DNA of 64,000 nt, taken from contig CM055100.1 in assembly GCA_029204225.1 (NCBI GenBank), positions 30,068,149 to 30,132,148 of the forward strand, given 5' to 3'. The DNA is from Diphasiastrum complanatum (taxonomy: Eukaryota; Streptophyta; Lycopodiopsida; Lycopodiales; Lycopodiaceae). The notes under the pieces are model-generated. The model was not told the origin of the DNA, searched no databases, and saw only the letters and a list, made by a program, of their open reading frames with translations. Below are positions 42,381 through 55,929 of this stretch, in pieces (the first letter of the stretch is position 1; every line of letters starts with the position of its first letter). Both the position numbers and the translations under genes were made by a program.

Positions 42381-43845
42381 TGCCTTAGCAAAGACATTGA
42401 ACAACAATACATTACCTCCTATTCACCTCAATCGAATGGTCTTGTTGAGAGAAACAACATAACCTTAGTTGAATCAGCAAAGTGCATGTTATCACATGTG
42501 ACGCTTCTGAATTCCTTCTGGGCTGAAGCAGTTTCAACATCAACTTACATTCAAAACAGATGTCCTACTGAAGGTCTCTCAGACAAAATACCATACAAAG
42601 TTTGGATAGGTTCCAAACCTTTTTTATCACGCTTATGAGTTTTTGGATGTATCATTCATGCGCAAATTCCGCATGATCTCAAAAAGAAGCTCAACTTCCA
42701 AAGTATCAAGTCTATTTTCATTAGCTACACTACTTCAGATAAAGCTTATAAGTTGTATGATCCTGTCGAGTCGAAGATATTCACTAGTCAGGATGTCATT
42801 TTCATCAAAGATTAGTTTATTGACCTCAAAGATAAAGGAAAAGCTCATGTAGTCAAACTTCCGGACTCTTCCGAAACATCGAACTTTCAAGTTCCAAATT
42901 CGACTATTCCTATTGAAGGTCCAAGCTTGACTACTCCCGATGAGAACAACTTATCGACAACGAAGCTGAAGATGATGATATTGTAGTTCAGCAACTACAG
43001 CATGATGAAGATCAACTTCGATCATCACCTAGAAGATTGATAAGAGTCAGCAGACCACCTAATAGGTATATCGACAAATCTGCAGCTTACCTTGTTCAAG
43101 AGCCGACGAATGTTGAAGAGGCACTCAATCAACCCGATTCTGATCTCTGGAGTATTCATCTATTATCAAAAACCAGACTTGGACAATCGTCAAATTACCT
43201 ACCAGCAGAAACGAGGTGATTGCAAATGGTTATTCAAAATCAAGTACAATGCAGATGGAAGTATTGATCAAAAAAAGGCTCGACTTGTAGCCAGAGGATT
43301 CTCTCAAGTACAAAACATCGACTACACTGAGACTTTCAGTTCAGTAGTTAAACATTCTTCTATTTGACTTCTATTGCCATTTGCTGTTGTAGCAGATTTG
43401 GAAATACATCAAATGGATGTACATGCAACATATCTTAATGGAGTTATCAAAGAGGACATTTACATGGTGCAACCTGAAGGTTACAAGATCGAAGGTAAAC
43501 ACAATCGTGTGTGTAAACTCCATAAAGCACTTTATGGCTTGAAGAATCTGCTCCAGCATGATTTCAGAGGTTCAATACTTTTCTAATTGATCACGGCTAC
43601 ACACTTCGAATGTGTGGACGACACATTGCATTTTTGCAACAATATTGATTTGATAAAAAAAGCTAAGATAATGCTATCTTCCGAATTCGACATGACCAAT
43701 TTGGGCGAAGCTCATTGCTGTCTAGGTATTCAAATCCAAAGAGACAGAAAACAGAAGTTGATCTATATTTCTCAACAAAGATACATTCACAATGTCTTAA
43801 TCAAATATAATCTGATGAATTGCAAATTCGATGAAGATGACATCC
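42381..43845 (+). pseudogene. Copia B, integrase end and reverse transcriptase (second part)
   Basis: Seen: YITSYSPQSNGLVERNNITL with catalytic Glu, NSFWAEAVSTSTYIQNRCPT, an FIS-YTTSDKAYKLYDPVES tail, a degraded linker, then reverse transcriptase: [40 protein letters not shown], a stop, LEIHQMDVHATYLNGVIKED and CKLHKALYGLKNL. The catalytic YVDD region is damaged (FECVDDTLHF). After that comes FDMTNLGEAHCCLGIQIQRD. The frame changes at least five times. Similarity to Copia B ends near 43,845, where reverse-strand Copia C sequence begins. Confidence 0.85.
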
Positions 43846-45145
43846 CGGCTAGTGAATATCTTCGACTCGATGGGATCGAACAACTTATAGGCTTGATTTG
43901 AAGTAGTGTAGCTGATGAAAATACATTTGATACTCTAGAAGTTGAGCTTCTTCCTGAGATCACGAGGTATCTACACAAAAGCAATATATCCAAAAACTCG
44001 TAAGTTTGATAGGGAAGGTTTGGTACTTGTCCAAACTTCAAATAATGTTTTTTCTGAGAGACATATATTCTGAATATAGGTTGCTATTGAAATAGCCTCA
44101 GCCCAAAAGGACTTCGGAAGTGTCGCATGTTAAAACATGCATGTTGCCGATTCAACTAAGGATTTGTTCTTTCTCTCAGCAAGACCATTTGACTGAGGTG
44201 AATAGGAGGTGATGTATTGTTGCTCAATGTCGTTGTTAAGGCAGTACTGCTTAAATTTGGTGGAGATGTATTCTCCCTCGTTATCTGACCTCAGTGCTTT
44301 GATTCATTTGCCAGTTTGATTCTCAGTATGCTCTTTGAATTGTTTGAATTTGATGAAAGCCTTTGATTTTTTTTTAACAAAATAAATAGCTATTCTTCTG
44401 AAGAATTCATCAATCAAGGTAATGAAATACTTTGCATCTAGTAATGAAGGAGTTTGCATAGGTCCACATATATCTGTATGAACAACATCTAACAGACCTT
44501 TTGCTACATGCCTATGACTTGATCTAAAAGGAATCCTAGTCTGCTTTTCAAAGATGCAGCTATGACAGACAGGGAGGTCAACCTTACCAGAAGGATAGTC
44601 GAGATCAAGAAGCATGGATTGTCTGGACATATTCAAAACAGATGCATAATTCAAGTGTCCTAAGCGATTATGCCATAGTAATGCTTTATTGACAAGAACA
44701 GAGGTTTTCAAGGCTTGACTAGAATCAGAATAACAATGCACCAATCTATATAAGTATCCATGCCTCTTGCCGAGTGCAACGACCTTATTACTCCTATCAA
44801 TAATTTTGCATTGATCAGATTCAAATTCTACATTATGACCTAAATCTATAACTATATATAATGATAACTGATTTGTAGAGAGTTTAGGAACATATAAATC
44901 CTTTGATAGTAGTTTGAACTGATCATGTTGGAATCGCAATCTTACAGTACTTTCACCTTCAATAGTGTGAGTACTATTGTCACCAAGATGAACAAATTTC
45001 TTCGTGTTGTAAGGCATGTAGGAGTTGAAAATCTCGCGTTGATTGGTCATGTATTGAGTTGTTCTAGAATCAAGAAACCATGAATCATCCAAAAATACGC
45101 TGAAGAAACAAAACGTTTCTGTTTCCGAAGCTTTCCTAGCTTTCA
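43840..45145 (-). pseudogene. Copia C, protease end through integrase
   Basis: Seen on the reverse strand: a 262-codon frame (45,092-44,304) with DDSWFLDSRTTQYMTNQREI, where the protease DSG reads DSR, then LYVPKLSTNQLSLYIVIDLG, the HHCC region (HNRLGHLNYASVL, CHSCIFEKQTRIPF) and VVHTDICGPMQTPSLLDAKY (first Asp). Beyond a stop the core continues (CSDNEGEYISTKF, SYSPQSNG, then VFGY and ESKIFTSRDVIF) to about 43,840. It is of the same family as Copia B. It is cut at its 5' side near 45,145 by the Gy-5 LTR, and at its 3' side it meets Copia B in inverted orientation. Confidence 0.85.
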
Positions 45146-45167
45146 GCCCTCAGTTTGATGAAAAGAC

Positions 45168-45653
<486 letters not shown>

Positions 45654-45981
45654 AGGTCCACGGCCCAAAGTAGTGCCGGTCCCATGGCACTAGGCTGGAA
45701 CTATCATGAAGGGGCGCTGTTGTCGGTTCTTTTATTGCTGGGACATGGCTGCTTCAGGAAAAGCGTGGATAGAATTTGCTTACGTAAAACCTGAGGCTTT
45801 ATTAGTGGATGATCAGCAAGAACTGGGACTTGCCAGATTTTCAATAATACCCATAAGGGTCTGGTGGCCATTCTGGATGACCTTGTTCATCAACAATTGG
45901 GTAGTTGAGGCATTCCATCAGAGTATCCCAAGATAAAATTGGATCCTCATAGATTGGCGCAATTGGTCCCAACATCATGGA
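45654..45981 (-). other. Gy-5 non-coding 3' region
   Basis: About 330 bp between gag end and 3' LTR, clearly similar to 2335-2531. No convincing polypurine tract was seen at its end. Confidence 0.6.
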
Positions 45982-47640
45982 CTACCCCAAATCATAATGT
46001 GGATATGACATGCTTGCTTGACTCTCTTGTCTGTCTAGGTATTCATGGTATGCCATAACCTGAAGACTTTCCTCGGCAGTCAATATCAAAGATTTAAGAC
46101 AAGGCTTTGTCATTATAGGTGTTGGTGCTTGCTGTACTGGAGGCCTATTTGGGCTTGGATTCCCTAGATTTGGCCTTTGAAGGATGGATATGCCTAGATT
46201 TGGCGTTGGTTTGGGCTGCTGCATTATTGAACAATGAGACTTTGGTTGAATCTTTCTCGTTGAGGGACAATCATCAACTTTAGTCTTCCCTTGGTCATTG
46301 CACTTCCCCGTTGAAGGCTATGTGATGGCACTTTTCCTTGGATCTTGTGCTAAATTGTCTTCAAGTTGCCCTGTTGATGCTAGTCCCCTCTGTACTTCAT
46401 CACTAAGAATTCTTTGCAGTGATTGCACCAAGAGACTTGGTAAAATCCGTTGGACTTCATCGGATGCCAATTTCTTGACTTCCTCAATTACCATTGGCGT
46501 GATGGATTCTACCCTCTCTATCTTCTGTGATGGTTTTACTTGTTTGCCCGAGGGTATCTTTGCGTACTTTGGGACTTTTGCCGAATTGTCTTCTTCATCA
46601 CTCGCTTCATAACCCGGTGGCACTAAGATTTTTCTGTTATAGTGCGTTTGAGGTGGAAGGGTCTCCACAGGTGCATGTTGGTCTACATAGGCCAAATGCC
46701 TCCTGGCTATTTGTGGATTTCTCATCGGGCAATCTCGACATGGATGATTAACTCCGCATTGTGAACACGAGGGATCAAATGTTGATGGATCCCCCACGGC
46801 GGTGTTTCCCTCCGCATCCATAGCACCTAACTGAGTGCAGTATGTCATCGCCTCTAGGTTGATAGGCATACACCAGTAATAGATTTTCCTTTGGATCTTC
46901 CACAAAATAGACCGGTAGGCTGTTATGGTCCTCCATTGAGTTTGGTGACATGCAAGAGGATATAACCAAAACTTCTACCTTGCCACTATTTGTTGAAGAA
47001 ACTCGTGATTTAGATGGATCAATTTGACATCCATCCTTCAGATGAGCTCCTTGTTGGCTTGATTCTGCATCTGACCATTGAACCGCTGGATCTGGCTATC
47101 GGGCCTTCTGCTCCACCTTTGGTCCATCATATCGAGGATTCTTTATTGGACATTCTGCACTCGGATGATTTCCAAAACAGTATGTACATTCATCCTTTTC
47201 AAGAAACTTAATAGAGCAAGCATAAGCTTGTTGACAGCTTGAAGTGCAAGGTTCTTGGTCTTCTGCTGCACTTGATCTGCTTGACCTTGCTGCACTTTGT
47301 TACCTTGCATGGGGTTTCATTCTTGTTGGATCATCGCTCTTGTCAACCTTTGTTGCTCTAATTCCCCATCTGGATAGGGAATTTCCTTCTTCCTGAGTGA
47401 GATTTCCATCAAGGCAGCATCCTTACAAAGTTGTGCAAGCGACACATAGGATGCTAACTCTTCCATACCAAATCTGATCCTTTTGGGTAGTCCGGCATAG
47501 TATTTTGCCATGATGATCTGTTGCGAAATCGGGGGATCACAATCCTTCACTAGATGATAGATCCGATAGGTGTAGTCTCGTATTGTTTCAACAGAGAACT
47601 TTTTTAATTTCAATAATCCTACAAGGCCGGTCTCCATAGT
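45982..47640 (-). pseudogene. Gy-5 gag with multiple CX2CX3HX4C knuckles
   Basis: Seen on the reverse strand, in several frames: the end of a Gag core (FSVETIRDYTYRIYHLVKDC, IIMAKYYAGLPKRIRFGMEE, SLAQLCKDAALMEISLRKK), a Gln-rich linker, a knuckle CTYCFGNHPSAEC (about 47,170-47,130), a possible CYGCGGKH half-site (about 46,830), a knuckle CSQCGVNHPCRDC (about 46,780-46,740), an acidic/Lys region (EASDEEDNSAKVPKYAKIP) and a Pro-rich tail ending at 45,982. The start of the core upstream of 47,640 is degraded or missing. The knuckles have three residues between the second Cys and His, as in two of the Gy-4 knuckles. No pol follows. Confidence 0.75.
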
Positions 47641-48329
47641 TCAGCACTAGAATGTCGCAAAGTAGCTGGTTGGTGAATTGCTTCAAGGTTTGCTCAATGA
47701 CTCTGGTGTTCCAACCTTTTTTTTTTTTTCTTTTGTGGGAGATGGAGAAGAAGAAGAAGAGAAGAGAATCAGTAAACGGTGGATCAGTATGGATGAGAAT
47801 AGAGACAGAAATGGATTTATCTAGCAGAGATGGAGATAGAAGATGGAATAGAGATGGGATAGAAGAATGATGGATGGATAGTGGTTGATGTAGAGGGAAC
47901 TAATCGGCTTGATCTGAGGTTCATTCACTTGATTCAGTCCAGGGATGTTGGATCTTGGTGGATAATGTGACTGCAACCTAGATTTGACAAGATCTAATCA
48001 GTTTCAGTTGGCTAATAATAGTGTGATTTTAGCCCTATTTCTTGGTTTTTTGTGGTTTTTTTTTTTTTTGAGATTTCTTCAGATCTGAGTGAATCTAACC
48101 TTCAACCTTCCTACAGTAGCTGTATTAGGACCATTTCTAGAGAATGTGAGTTTTGCAAGACTTCTTGATGGACAAATTTGTCAGGATCTTGAAAAAACTC
48201 ACTTTTTTGGCACTTTTTCTTAGATATTTCAAAATCTAACCATTGGATATTAGCAAGAATTTCATAGTAGTTAGATCTTGGCTAGATCTATCTATTAAAC
48301 TCTTTGTGAAGGTTATTTCCCAGCAGATT
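47641..48329 (-). other. Gy-5 leader, gag-proximal part
   Basis: Non-coding; includes purine-rich GGAGATGGAGAAGAAG-type sequence (47,740-47,870, plus strand) and AACCTTCAACCTTCC near 48,095. The Gag N-terminus should lie near 47,700, but it is not recognisable. Confidence 0.4.
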
Positions 48330-49870
48330 CAAAAAATCATGAAAAAGTGAATTTTTTTGGGATTTTTTTGCAAAATTTTAAGATTTTCCGGGAACAAACC
48401 CTCGCAGACTGGTATGCACTTGTATCTTAGTCATATTTAGCCGCTCACAAGCTACGAGAGTTACTTCTCAAGGAAACTCAAAAAATCTTGGAAAAAGTGC
48501 ATTTCTTGGGGTGTTCTTGCAAAATCTTAAGATTTTCAAGGAACAAACCCTCGCAGACTACTATGCACTTGTATTTAAGTCAGATTCACCTGCTCACAAA
48601 GCTGCAAGAGTTACTTCCCAAGGAAACTCAAAAAATCTTGAAAAAAGTGCATTTTTTTTGGGGGTTTTTTTGCAAAATTTTAGGATTTCTTGGGAACAAA
48701 CCCTCTCAGACTGGTATGCACTTGTATCTCAGTCAGATTCAGCTGCTCACCAAGTTGAGAGAGTTACTTCCCAAGGAAACTCAATAAATCTTGAAAAAAG
48801 TGCATTTGTTTGGGGTTTCTTTTGCAAAATTTTAGAATTTTTTAGGAACAAACCTTTGCAAACTGGTGTGAACTTGTATCTCAGTTAGATTCAGCTGCTC
48901 ACCAAGCTGCAAGAGTTACTTCCCAAGGAAACTCAAAAAATTTTTGAAAAAAGTGCATTTCTTGGGGTTTCTTGCAAAATCTTAAGATTTTCTGGGAACA
49001 AACCCTCTTAGACTAATATGCACTTGTATCTAAGTTAGATTCACCTGCTCACAAAGCTGCGAGAGTTACTTCCCAAGCAAACTCAAAAAATCTTGAAAAA
49101 AGTGCATTTTTTTGGGGGTTTTTTTGCAAAATTTTAGGATTATCTGAGAAAAAACCCTCTCAGAGTAATATGCACTTGTATCTCAGTCAGATTCAGCTGC
49201 TCACCAAGTTGAGAGAGTTACTTCCCAAGGAAACTCAAAAAATCTTGAAAAAAGTGCATTTGTTTAGGGTTTTTTTGCAAAATTTTAGGATTTTCTGGGA
49301 AAAACCCTTCTCAGACTAGTATTCACATGTATCTTAGTCAGATTCAGCTGCTAACCAAGCTAAGATAGTTACTTCCCAAGGAAACCCAAAAAAATCTTGA
49401 AAAAAGTGCATTTTTTTGGGGTTTTTTTGCAAAATTTTAGGATTTTCTGAATAAAAACCCTCACAGACTAGTATGAACTTGTATCTCAGTCAGATTCAGT
49501 TGCTCACCAAGCTGCAAGAGTTACTTCCCAAGGAAACCCAAAAAATCTTTAAAAAAGTGCATTCTTTTGGGATTTTTTTGCAAAATTTTAGGATTTTCTG
49601 GGAACAAACCCTCGCAGACTGGTATGCACTTGTATCTCAGTCAGATTCAGCTGTTCACCAAGCTGCGAGAGTTACTTCTCTAGGAAACTCAAAAAATCTT
49701 GAAAAAACTACATTTTCTTGGGGTTTTCTGGCCAAATTTTGAGATTTTCTGGGAACTAATCTTCGCAAGCTGGTATGTGCTTGTATCTAAGTCAAATCCA
49801 CTTGTTTACCAAGTTGTGAGAGTTACTTCCCAAGGGAAACTCAAAAATTTACTATCTGAGAAGGTTCTAG
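48330..49870 (-). repeat. Tandem array, about ten copies of a ~151-bp unit, in the Gy-5 leader
   Basis: Each unit (plus-strand spelling) holds GCAAAATTTTAGGATTTTCT, GGAACAAACCCTCGCAGACT, GGTATGCACTTGTATCTCAG, TCAGATTCAGCTGCTCACCA, GAGAGTTACTTCCCAAGGAA and a TCTTGAAAAAAGTGCATTTT end. The CTCGCAGACT word recurs at about 48,401, 48,550, 48,703, 48,854, 49,005, 49,157, 49,307, 49,460, 49,611 and 49,761, so the period is 149-153. Units differ by scattered substitutions. Frames through it are repeat translations. Confidence 0.95.
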
Positions 49871-50330
49871 GCTCTTTTTGCTCTTGGGAACCTTCACAGG
49901 GGCATTTTTTTGGGATCTAACTCTCGTAGACTTCTCTGTGTCCTTGTCTCAGTGATATGGAACTTTAGAGAGCTCTGCGAAGGTTACTTCCCAAGGAAAC
50001 TCAAAAATTTGTTGTCTGAGAAGGTTCTAGGCCATTTTCTGCTCTTGGGAACCTTCACAGGGACATTTTTTTTGGGATCTAACTCTTGCATACTTCTCTG
50101 TGTCCTTGTCTCAGTGAGATGGAACTTCAGAGAGCTATCTGCGAAGGTTAGTTTTGAGTTTTGAATTTTTTTTTTATTTTTACAAAGGATTTTTGAATTT
50201 TTTTGGGTTTTTCTCTATTTTTTCAAAATCTATTGGGAAGTAACCTTCACAGGCTTCTATGCAGGTCTGGGACAGTACCCTAGAGCTGCTACCAGTCATG
50301 CAAAGGTTAGTTCTTGCTGGTTTTTGAGAA
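49871..50330 (-). repeat. Shorter diverged repeats at the edge of the 151-bp array
   Basis: Two copies of a ~162-bp variant unit (TCTTGGGAACCTTCACAGGG, CTTCTCTGTGTCCTTGTCTC) near 49,870-50,030 and 50,035-50,195, then single GAAGGTTA/AACCTTC words to 50,330. It reads as an older or parallel form of the array. Confidence 0.75.
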
Positions 50331-50652
50331 ATCAAAATTTGATGGGATTTTGGCTCTCTTTTTCCCTCCAAAAATAGATTTTGAGCTTTTTTTTAATCTG
50401 ATTTTTATGGATTTTATGGATTAACGAAGGAACTGGGTGCTTGGATCTGATTCTCCCACCCCACAATCTTTCCCTATAGTGCAAACAAACAAAAAATCAC
50501 GAAAAATGGCAAAAACTAACACAACTCACACTATTCTACCCTTAAAATTCGATTTTTTTGATGAAAAAGAATGATGAGAGAGAAGAAAGAGAGAGATAGA
50601 GGAAAAGAGGAAGAGAGTGAGAAAGCTATGCGATGAAACGAGTGTGTAGCGC

Positions 50653-50670
50653 TCCCCGACAACGGCGCCA
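50653..50670 (-). other. tRNA-Asp primer-binding site of Gy-5
   Basis: Reverse strand TGGCGCCGTTGTCGGGGA, 17 of 18 positions matching the tRNA-Asp complement, one base after the LTR terminus ACACAACA. Confidence 0.95.
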
Positions 50671-50671
50671 C

Positions 50672-51417
<746 letters not shown>

Positions 51418-51502
51418 GTCTGACATAGCCGAAAAGTTATCAGATCCAGGTGGCTAAGCATTCAAACAAAGAACCATCAAAAAGTGAGAACACAATTCAC
51501 AG

Positions 51503-52440
51503 CAATGGCTTCAATAAGCAGCATACAATCCAAGATCTGTACAATCCTTAATTCATCAAGATCTAACTTCCTAGCATGGAAGGTTAAGACCTCGTTGATA
51601 CTAAAGGGAGAAGGGTTATTCCCCTGGGTAGATGGCACCAAGGAAATGCCTACAACAACAGACAAAGAGGTACGCGAATGGAAAGAGAAGAATGACAAGG
51701 CAGTAGTCGTGTTATCTTCATCCATAGAGGATAGCCTAACTCTTGACCTGGCTACAATCTCTAAAGCAAAAGAGATGTGGGATACATTACTCACAAGATT
51801 TCAGACAAAATCACGCAGTCAGATCATGCTACTCAAAGATTAGCTGACAAACCTACAGTGGGATGGTAAAGACCTACTTCCTTCATTAGGAAGATGAAGG
51901 ATCTATTCCTTTCACTACACAATTCTGGAGCAGAAAATGTAGTGTCAGCAGAGAAGCAACTTACTTGTCTGTTGAGAGCTTTACCAAGATCCTTCCAGAC
52001 AACCAGAACGCTGCTAGCTTTTCCTACAATGACACTCAAAAAGGCTGTTGTCGAGATTTGAGAAGAAGTCAAAGCTCGAGAGCACCTTGATCACAAGGAT
52101 GCTTCTGACCAAGCTCTCTACAGCAACAAAGAAAAGACAAAGAAGCAATTCAAGCCTAAGAGGGAATCAGATCGAAAGCAGGATCGAGATCAGCAAGCAG
52201 AAGGAGCCAGCAAAGGCAAATGGAAGAACAAAGGAAGGTCGAAACAGCAGAGTGAAAACAAGAAGACATGCGTGAGATGAAACACGAAGGACATACTGTC
52301 GATTCGTGTTGGCTTAATCCAAAAATCGAGTGTATGCACTGTCATAAGATGGGTCATGCAGCCGTGGACTACCGCCAGAATCCAAGAAACAAGCAAGCTC
52401 AAAGCAGACAAAAGAACAATAATAGTTTGTCCTATGTCGA
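51503..52440 (+). pseudogene. Copia gag remnant with altered knuckle
   Basis: Seen: ATG at 51,505 opens a frame with SSRSNFLAWKVKTSLILKGE, EWKEKNDKAVVVLSSSIEDS, SKAKEMWDTLLTRFQTKSRS to a TAG at 51,841. Other frames then carry the later Gag helices and a basic region, ending in a knuckle CMHCHKMGHAAVDY (about 52,330-52,375), where the last Cys of CX2CX4HX4C reads Tyr. It is a different Gag subfamily from Copia A. The sequence after about 52,540 belongs to a reverse-strand Copia leader, so this element is truncated. Confidence 0.8.
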
Positions 52441-52540
52441 GGAGCCAGAGAGCTCAAAGATGGGTGAAGAATCCAATGCACAAAGCACTCTTTTGAAAAA
52501 TAACAAATGTTTTCAAAAAGAAATCACAAAAATATAGAAC

Positions 52541-52990
52541 CTCTCAATTCTCTTCTAACACTTATATCTAGCAAATCAACACAGAATGTAGAAATCTATC
52601 CTCAATCTAATAACTCTTCCAAATTCCTAAGATTGAAGTTGATTAACCACAATCTAGAGATCCAATCAAAATTAGGGTTTTGACAAAATCACAAAAAATT
52701 GACTATTCCAAATTCTACATGCAATTGCTTAAAACCTGATATGCAATCTTGTATCCTCAAGTGAGACCTATCTAATGCATCCAAAGTCGGCTATTTCCAA
52801 TAAGTGTGGTGTGAAATCGGAATTCAACAAGTTCTATAACCTAAAATGAGTTTTGATCTACAAAAGATCCATTCTACATATGCAAGAAACTCAATTTTTG
52901 GATAGAAATCAATCTAGCATGCTCTAGCATTGATATCTTCACCAAATTATTGATAGATGTACTTGATCCTTTCACAACCTACAACACAAG
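52541..52990 (-). other. Probable Copia F leader
   Basis: Non-coding AT-rich sequence on the leader side of the Copia F primer site. No gag follows before it joins the forward Copia gag remnant. Confidence 0.45.
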
Positions 52991-53002
52991 CTCTAATACC
53001 AT
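52991..53002 (-). other. Copia F primer-binding site
   Basis: Reverse strand TGGTATTAGAGC, one base from the canonical TGGTATCAGAGC, directly after an LTR-like terminus CTTCACA. Confidence 0.75.
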
Positions 53003-53227
53003 GTGAAGAATTTCAGATCAATTAAGATCCAATTCCATAAAATGATCTTGGTTTGATAATAGACCAAATCACCAATCTTGCCAATGTGGGAAAATTAACA
53101 TCTACTTAACGAAAGAGATGAAAACGCACTAAGAACCTGATCAAACATCAAACATAAGATATGATGAAGTTAATCTTCGTACAGAAATAGTGCCCTACTA
53201 TATTTCACACGTGTGGATCCAAAAATA

Positions 53228-53558
<331 letters not shown>

Positions 53559-53560
53559 GG

Positions 53561-55145
53561 TAGAAAGGCTTGAGTTGTTTTTGGAAGTTTTTGTTTTTTC
53601 TTTTTTGGTAAAAGGGAGGGGGGGTACCAATTTGTGCTAATAAAAAAAAAATATTGAATGTTGAATATTGTAGAGTAAATACTTTATTTGTGCAAAAATA
53701 TATACTTATTAGTGAATTGTATAAAAATACTTAACAAAATAGCCTATTGATCTTTGTTATTCCTATTGATGTTTTGCTATACAAAGAACTAAAGAGATTG
53801 AGTAATAGGCAATGCATGTAAAATATGATGGGCTTCAAAAACCATTCATTGTCTTCTCGACCTTATGTGGCAAATGCTCTTTAAAAATTTGAATAGTTGA
53901 CTATCTTTACCCAATTAAGTCAAAGAAAGAAAAATGGTAATTCACATGTTTTTAGTTCATATTTTTGAGACAAGTGCTTTCATAGGCATCAATCAATATG
54001 AAGGATGTGAATAAGTCTTGGCAACATACTTCTTGCTATGTGATGTTATGAAGATATTCTTGATTGTTCATAAGCTACATTTAGTTAGAAAAATAGTAGT
54101 ACAGATCTAGCCAGTCAATAAAACAAATTGCAACTATGTTCAACTCTGATGAACAATGAGTTGATTCTAAATACCATAGAACATAGCAATTGTTGCATTG
54201 TTGAATGACAATATTCAAAACACATCAATTTTTGTACTATTGAATGACAAGATTCAAACATTTGCATGTTTCATTGATAGTTTTTAAGAGTTGAATAGCA
54301 ATGTTTTCTAAAGGATCTATTCCAAAAGTAAGCATTAGTTCAATACTTTTTTACAAAGTATTTCAAAGAAATATGTAAGATGATTAGAAATGGCTTTAGA
54401 AAAGACTTTTTGGACTTTGAAAATATAATTTTTGTAGCGACCACTTGTGTCCACCATTACAATCAAGATGTAAAAAACATAACTCTTTCCTTTCTTAACA
54501 CTCTCAATGTTTTTGAAGCCGACACTATGGCTAACTATATGTTCACAAGCTTTTGTCTTGAATGACATGTGTGATGATGAAGCTTTTAATAAGAGACAAG
54601 GCAAACAAATAAATTAAGAAGAGATTAATTATAATGTTGATGAGGAGGTTTTTTTGCTTAAAAGTAATGTATGTTACTTGAATGAATGCTAAGAGGTTTT
54701 ACTAGTCATTGTCCACTGATGCTCCACACTTTTCAGTTTCTAATAGGATTTAATGAGAAACTAAGGAATATCCATATACCATCCATGAATTGAGCGATAA
54801 TGTCAATGTCTAATACCATAAATCTCACGAGCTTAATAGTTGATCATAATGAAACACAATTCACCTACTTGCCATTTGACTCATAATATGATGCCTTGAT
54901 AGAAGTCAACACCGACATATTGGGTGTAACCTGCTAGCAACCAAGCACAGTTGAAGCTTGTCAGATCACTATTTTTGAATAGTCAAATGGGAAGCTAGAG
55001 GCATAGCTACACATTCAAGCGAAGTTAAAGGAAAAGTTATTGTCCAAAATAGTGTATTTAGATCTTTACAAAATATCAATGCATGGAGAGCATAACACAA
55101 TGTTCCAGTGTAACTGGCGCAGAAGGAATTATCCTTTATACATAC
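53561..55145. other. AT-rich stretch without recognised genes
   Basis: Short frames (54,335-54,604 and 54,380-54,565) have no motif. A 17-base word TTGAATGACAA.ATTCAAA occurs twice near 54,200-54,260. Later exons of the host-like gene at 55,146-56,718 might lie here, but none could be identified. Confidence 0.3.
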
Positions 55146-55562
55146 CTCCATATTCCTTCCAGTTGAAGTAGATGAAATTTTGTCATTGCCTGTAGTAGCT
55201 ATTTGTTTGTTACGTTCTGTGCCTGCTAATTTTTTTGTGGAAGAGTTCCTCTTTTCTACGATTAGTGAATGTTGATGAGGGCCATAAAGCTTTGAGAAAT
55301 ATGCTTTTGCAGATGGAGAACCGTGTAAATTAGCATGTGACGCTACTACAAAAGTGTTTGAGGAATTGACTGGTGTAGTAGTCTTCCTTACTCTAGATGC
55401 CCCTTTTGCTTCAACAGTTCTCTCATCTTTGTTCTTCATATGTACATCAGCAATTGGAGACGTAGGCACAACCAAAGATGATGGTTGATCTGTCTTAGAA
55501 TATATTGATGCCTTCTTTCGTTGGAAAGGCACTTTTCTTAATATGTTGTGTGTCCCATTTTC
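55146..55562 (-). CDS. Host-like gene, exon (139 codons)
   Basis: Seen on the reverse strand: an acceptor TTTCTGTCAG before GAAAATGGG at 55,562, an open frame of 139 codons (ENGTHNILRKVPFQRKKASI, TSPIADVHMKNKDE, AKAYFSKLYGPHQHSLIVE) and a donor GAG/GTATGT after 55,146. It is in phase 0 at both ends and in frame with the exon at 55,930-56,718. The sequence is hydrophilic, Ser/Thr/Lys-rich and probably disordered. It has no transposon motif, and composition and spliced structure are unlike the neighbouring elements. The intron 55,563-55,929 is 367 bp. Identity is unknown; see the upstream exon. Confidence 0.6.
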
Positions 55563-55929
55563 CTGACAGAAATTGAATATCAGAATGCAAAACGAACATT
55601 TAAAGTATCCATTAGCACTTGTTGCACAAAGATATCTCCACCATGCCAAGTTAGAGAAAAGGTTAGAAGAGCTGAACATGAGATTGCAATTTCACACAAA
55701 TGACTGCTAAAAGTTTGGAAGCTGCACGTTGATAATGACTTTTAGTATCTTTGATTGTTTGTCTCGCAAAATCTATCATCACACATATCTTCAGCTAACA
55801 AGCACCAAATTTTTACTAGACTCAAAAAACTTTTGGGTACATGAAATTAAAGCTCTCAAATATTCAATAAAACCATTTCCTTGCCAGATTTGATAAACGA
55901 AAACGTAGCTAAAAGTAAAGAAAATGTAC

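Noticed and set aside
48488-49920. ORFs of 70-125 codons in the 151-bp array
   Set aside because: Frame is kept only where unit lengths allow; the sequences repeat with the unit and switch frame between copies.
54335-54604. Small ORFs as a downstream exon of the host-like gene
   Set aside because: No acceptor/donor pair in the right phase could be matched and both strands carry similar-length frames.
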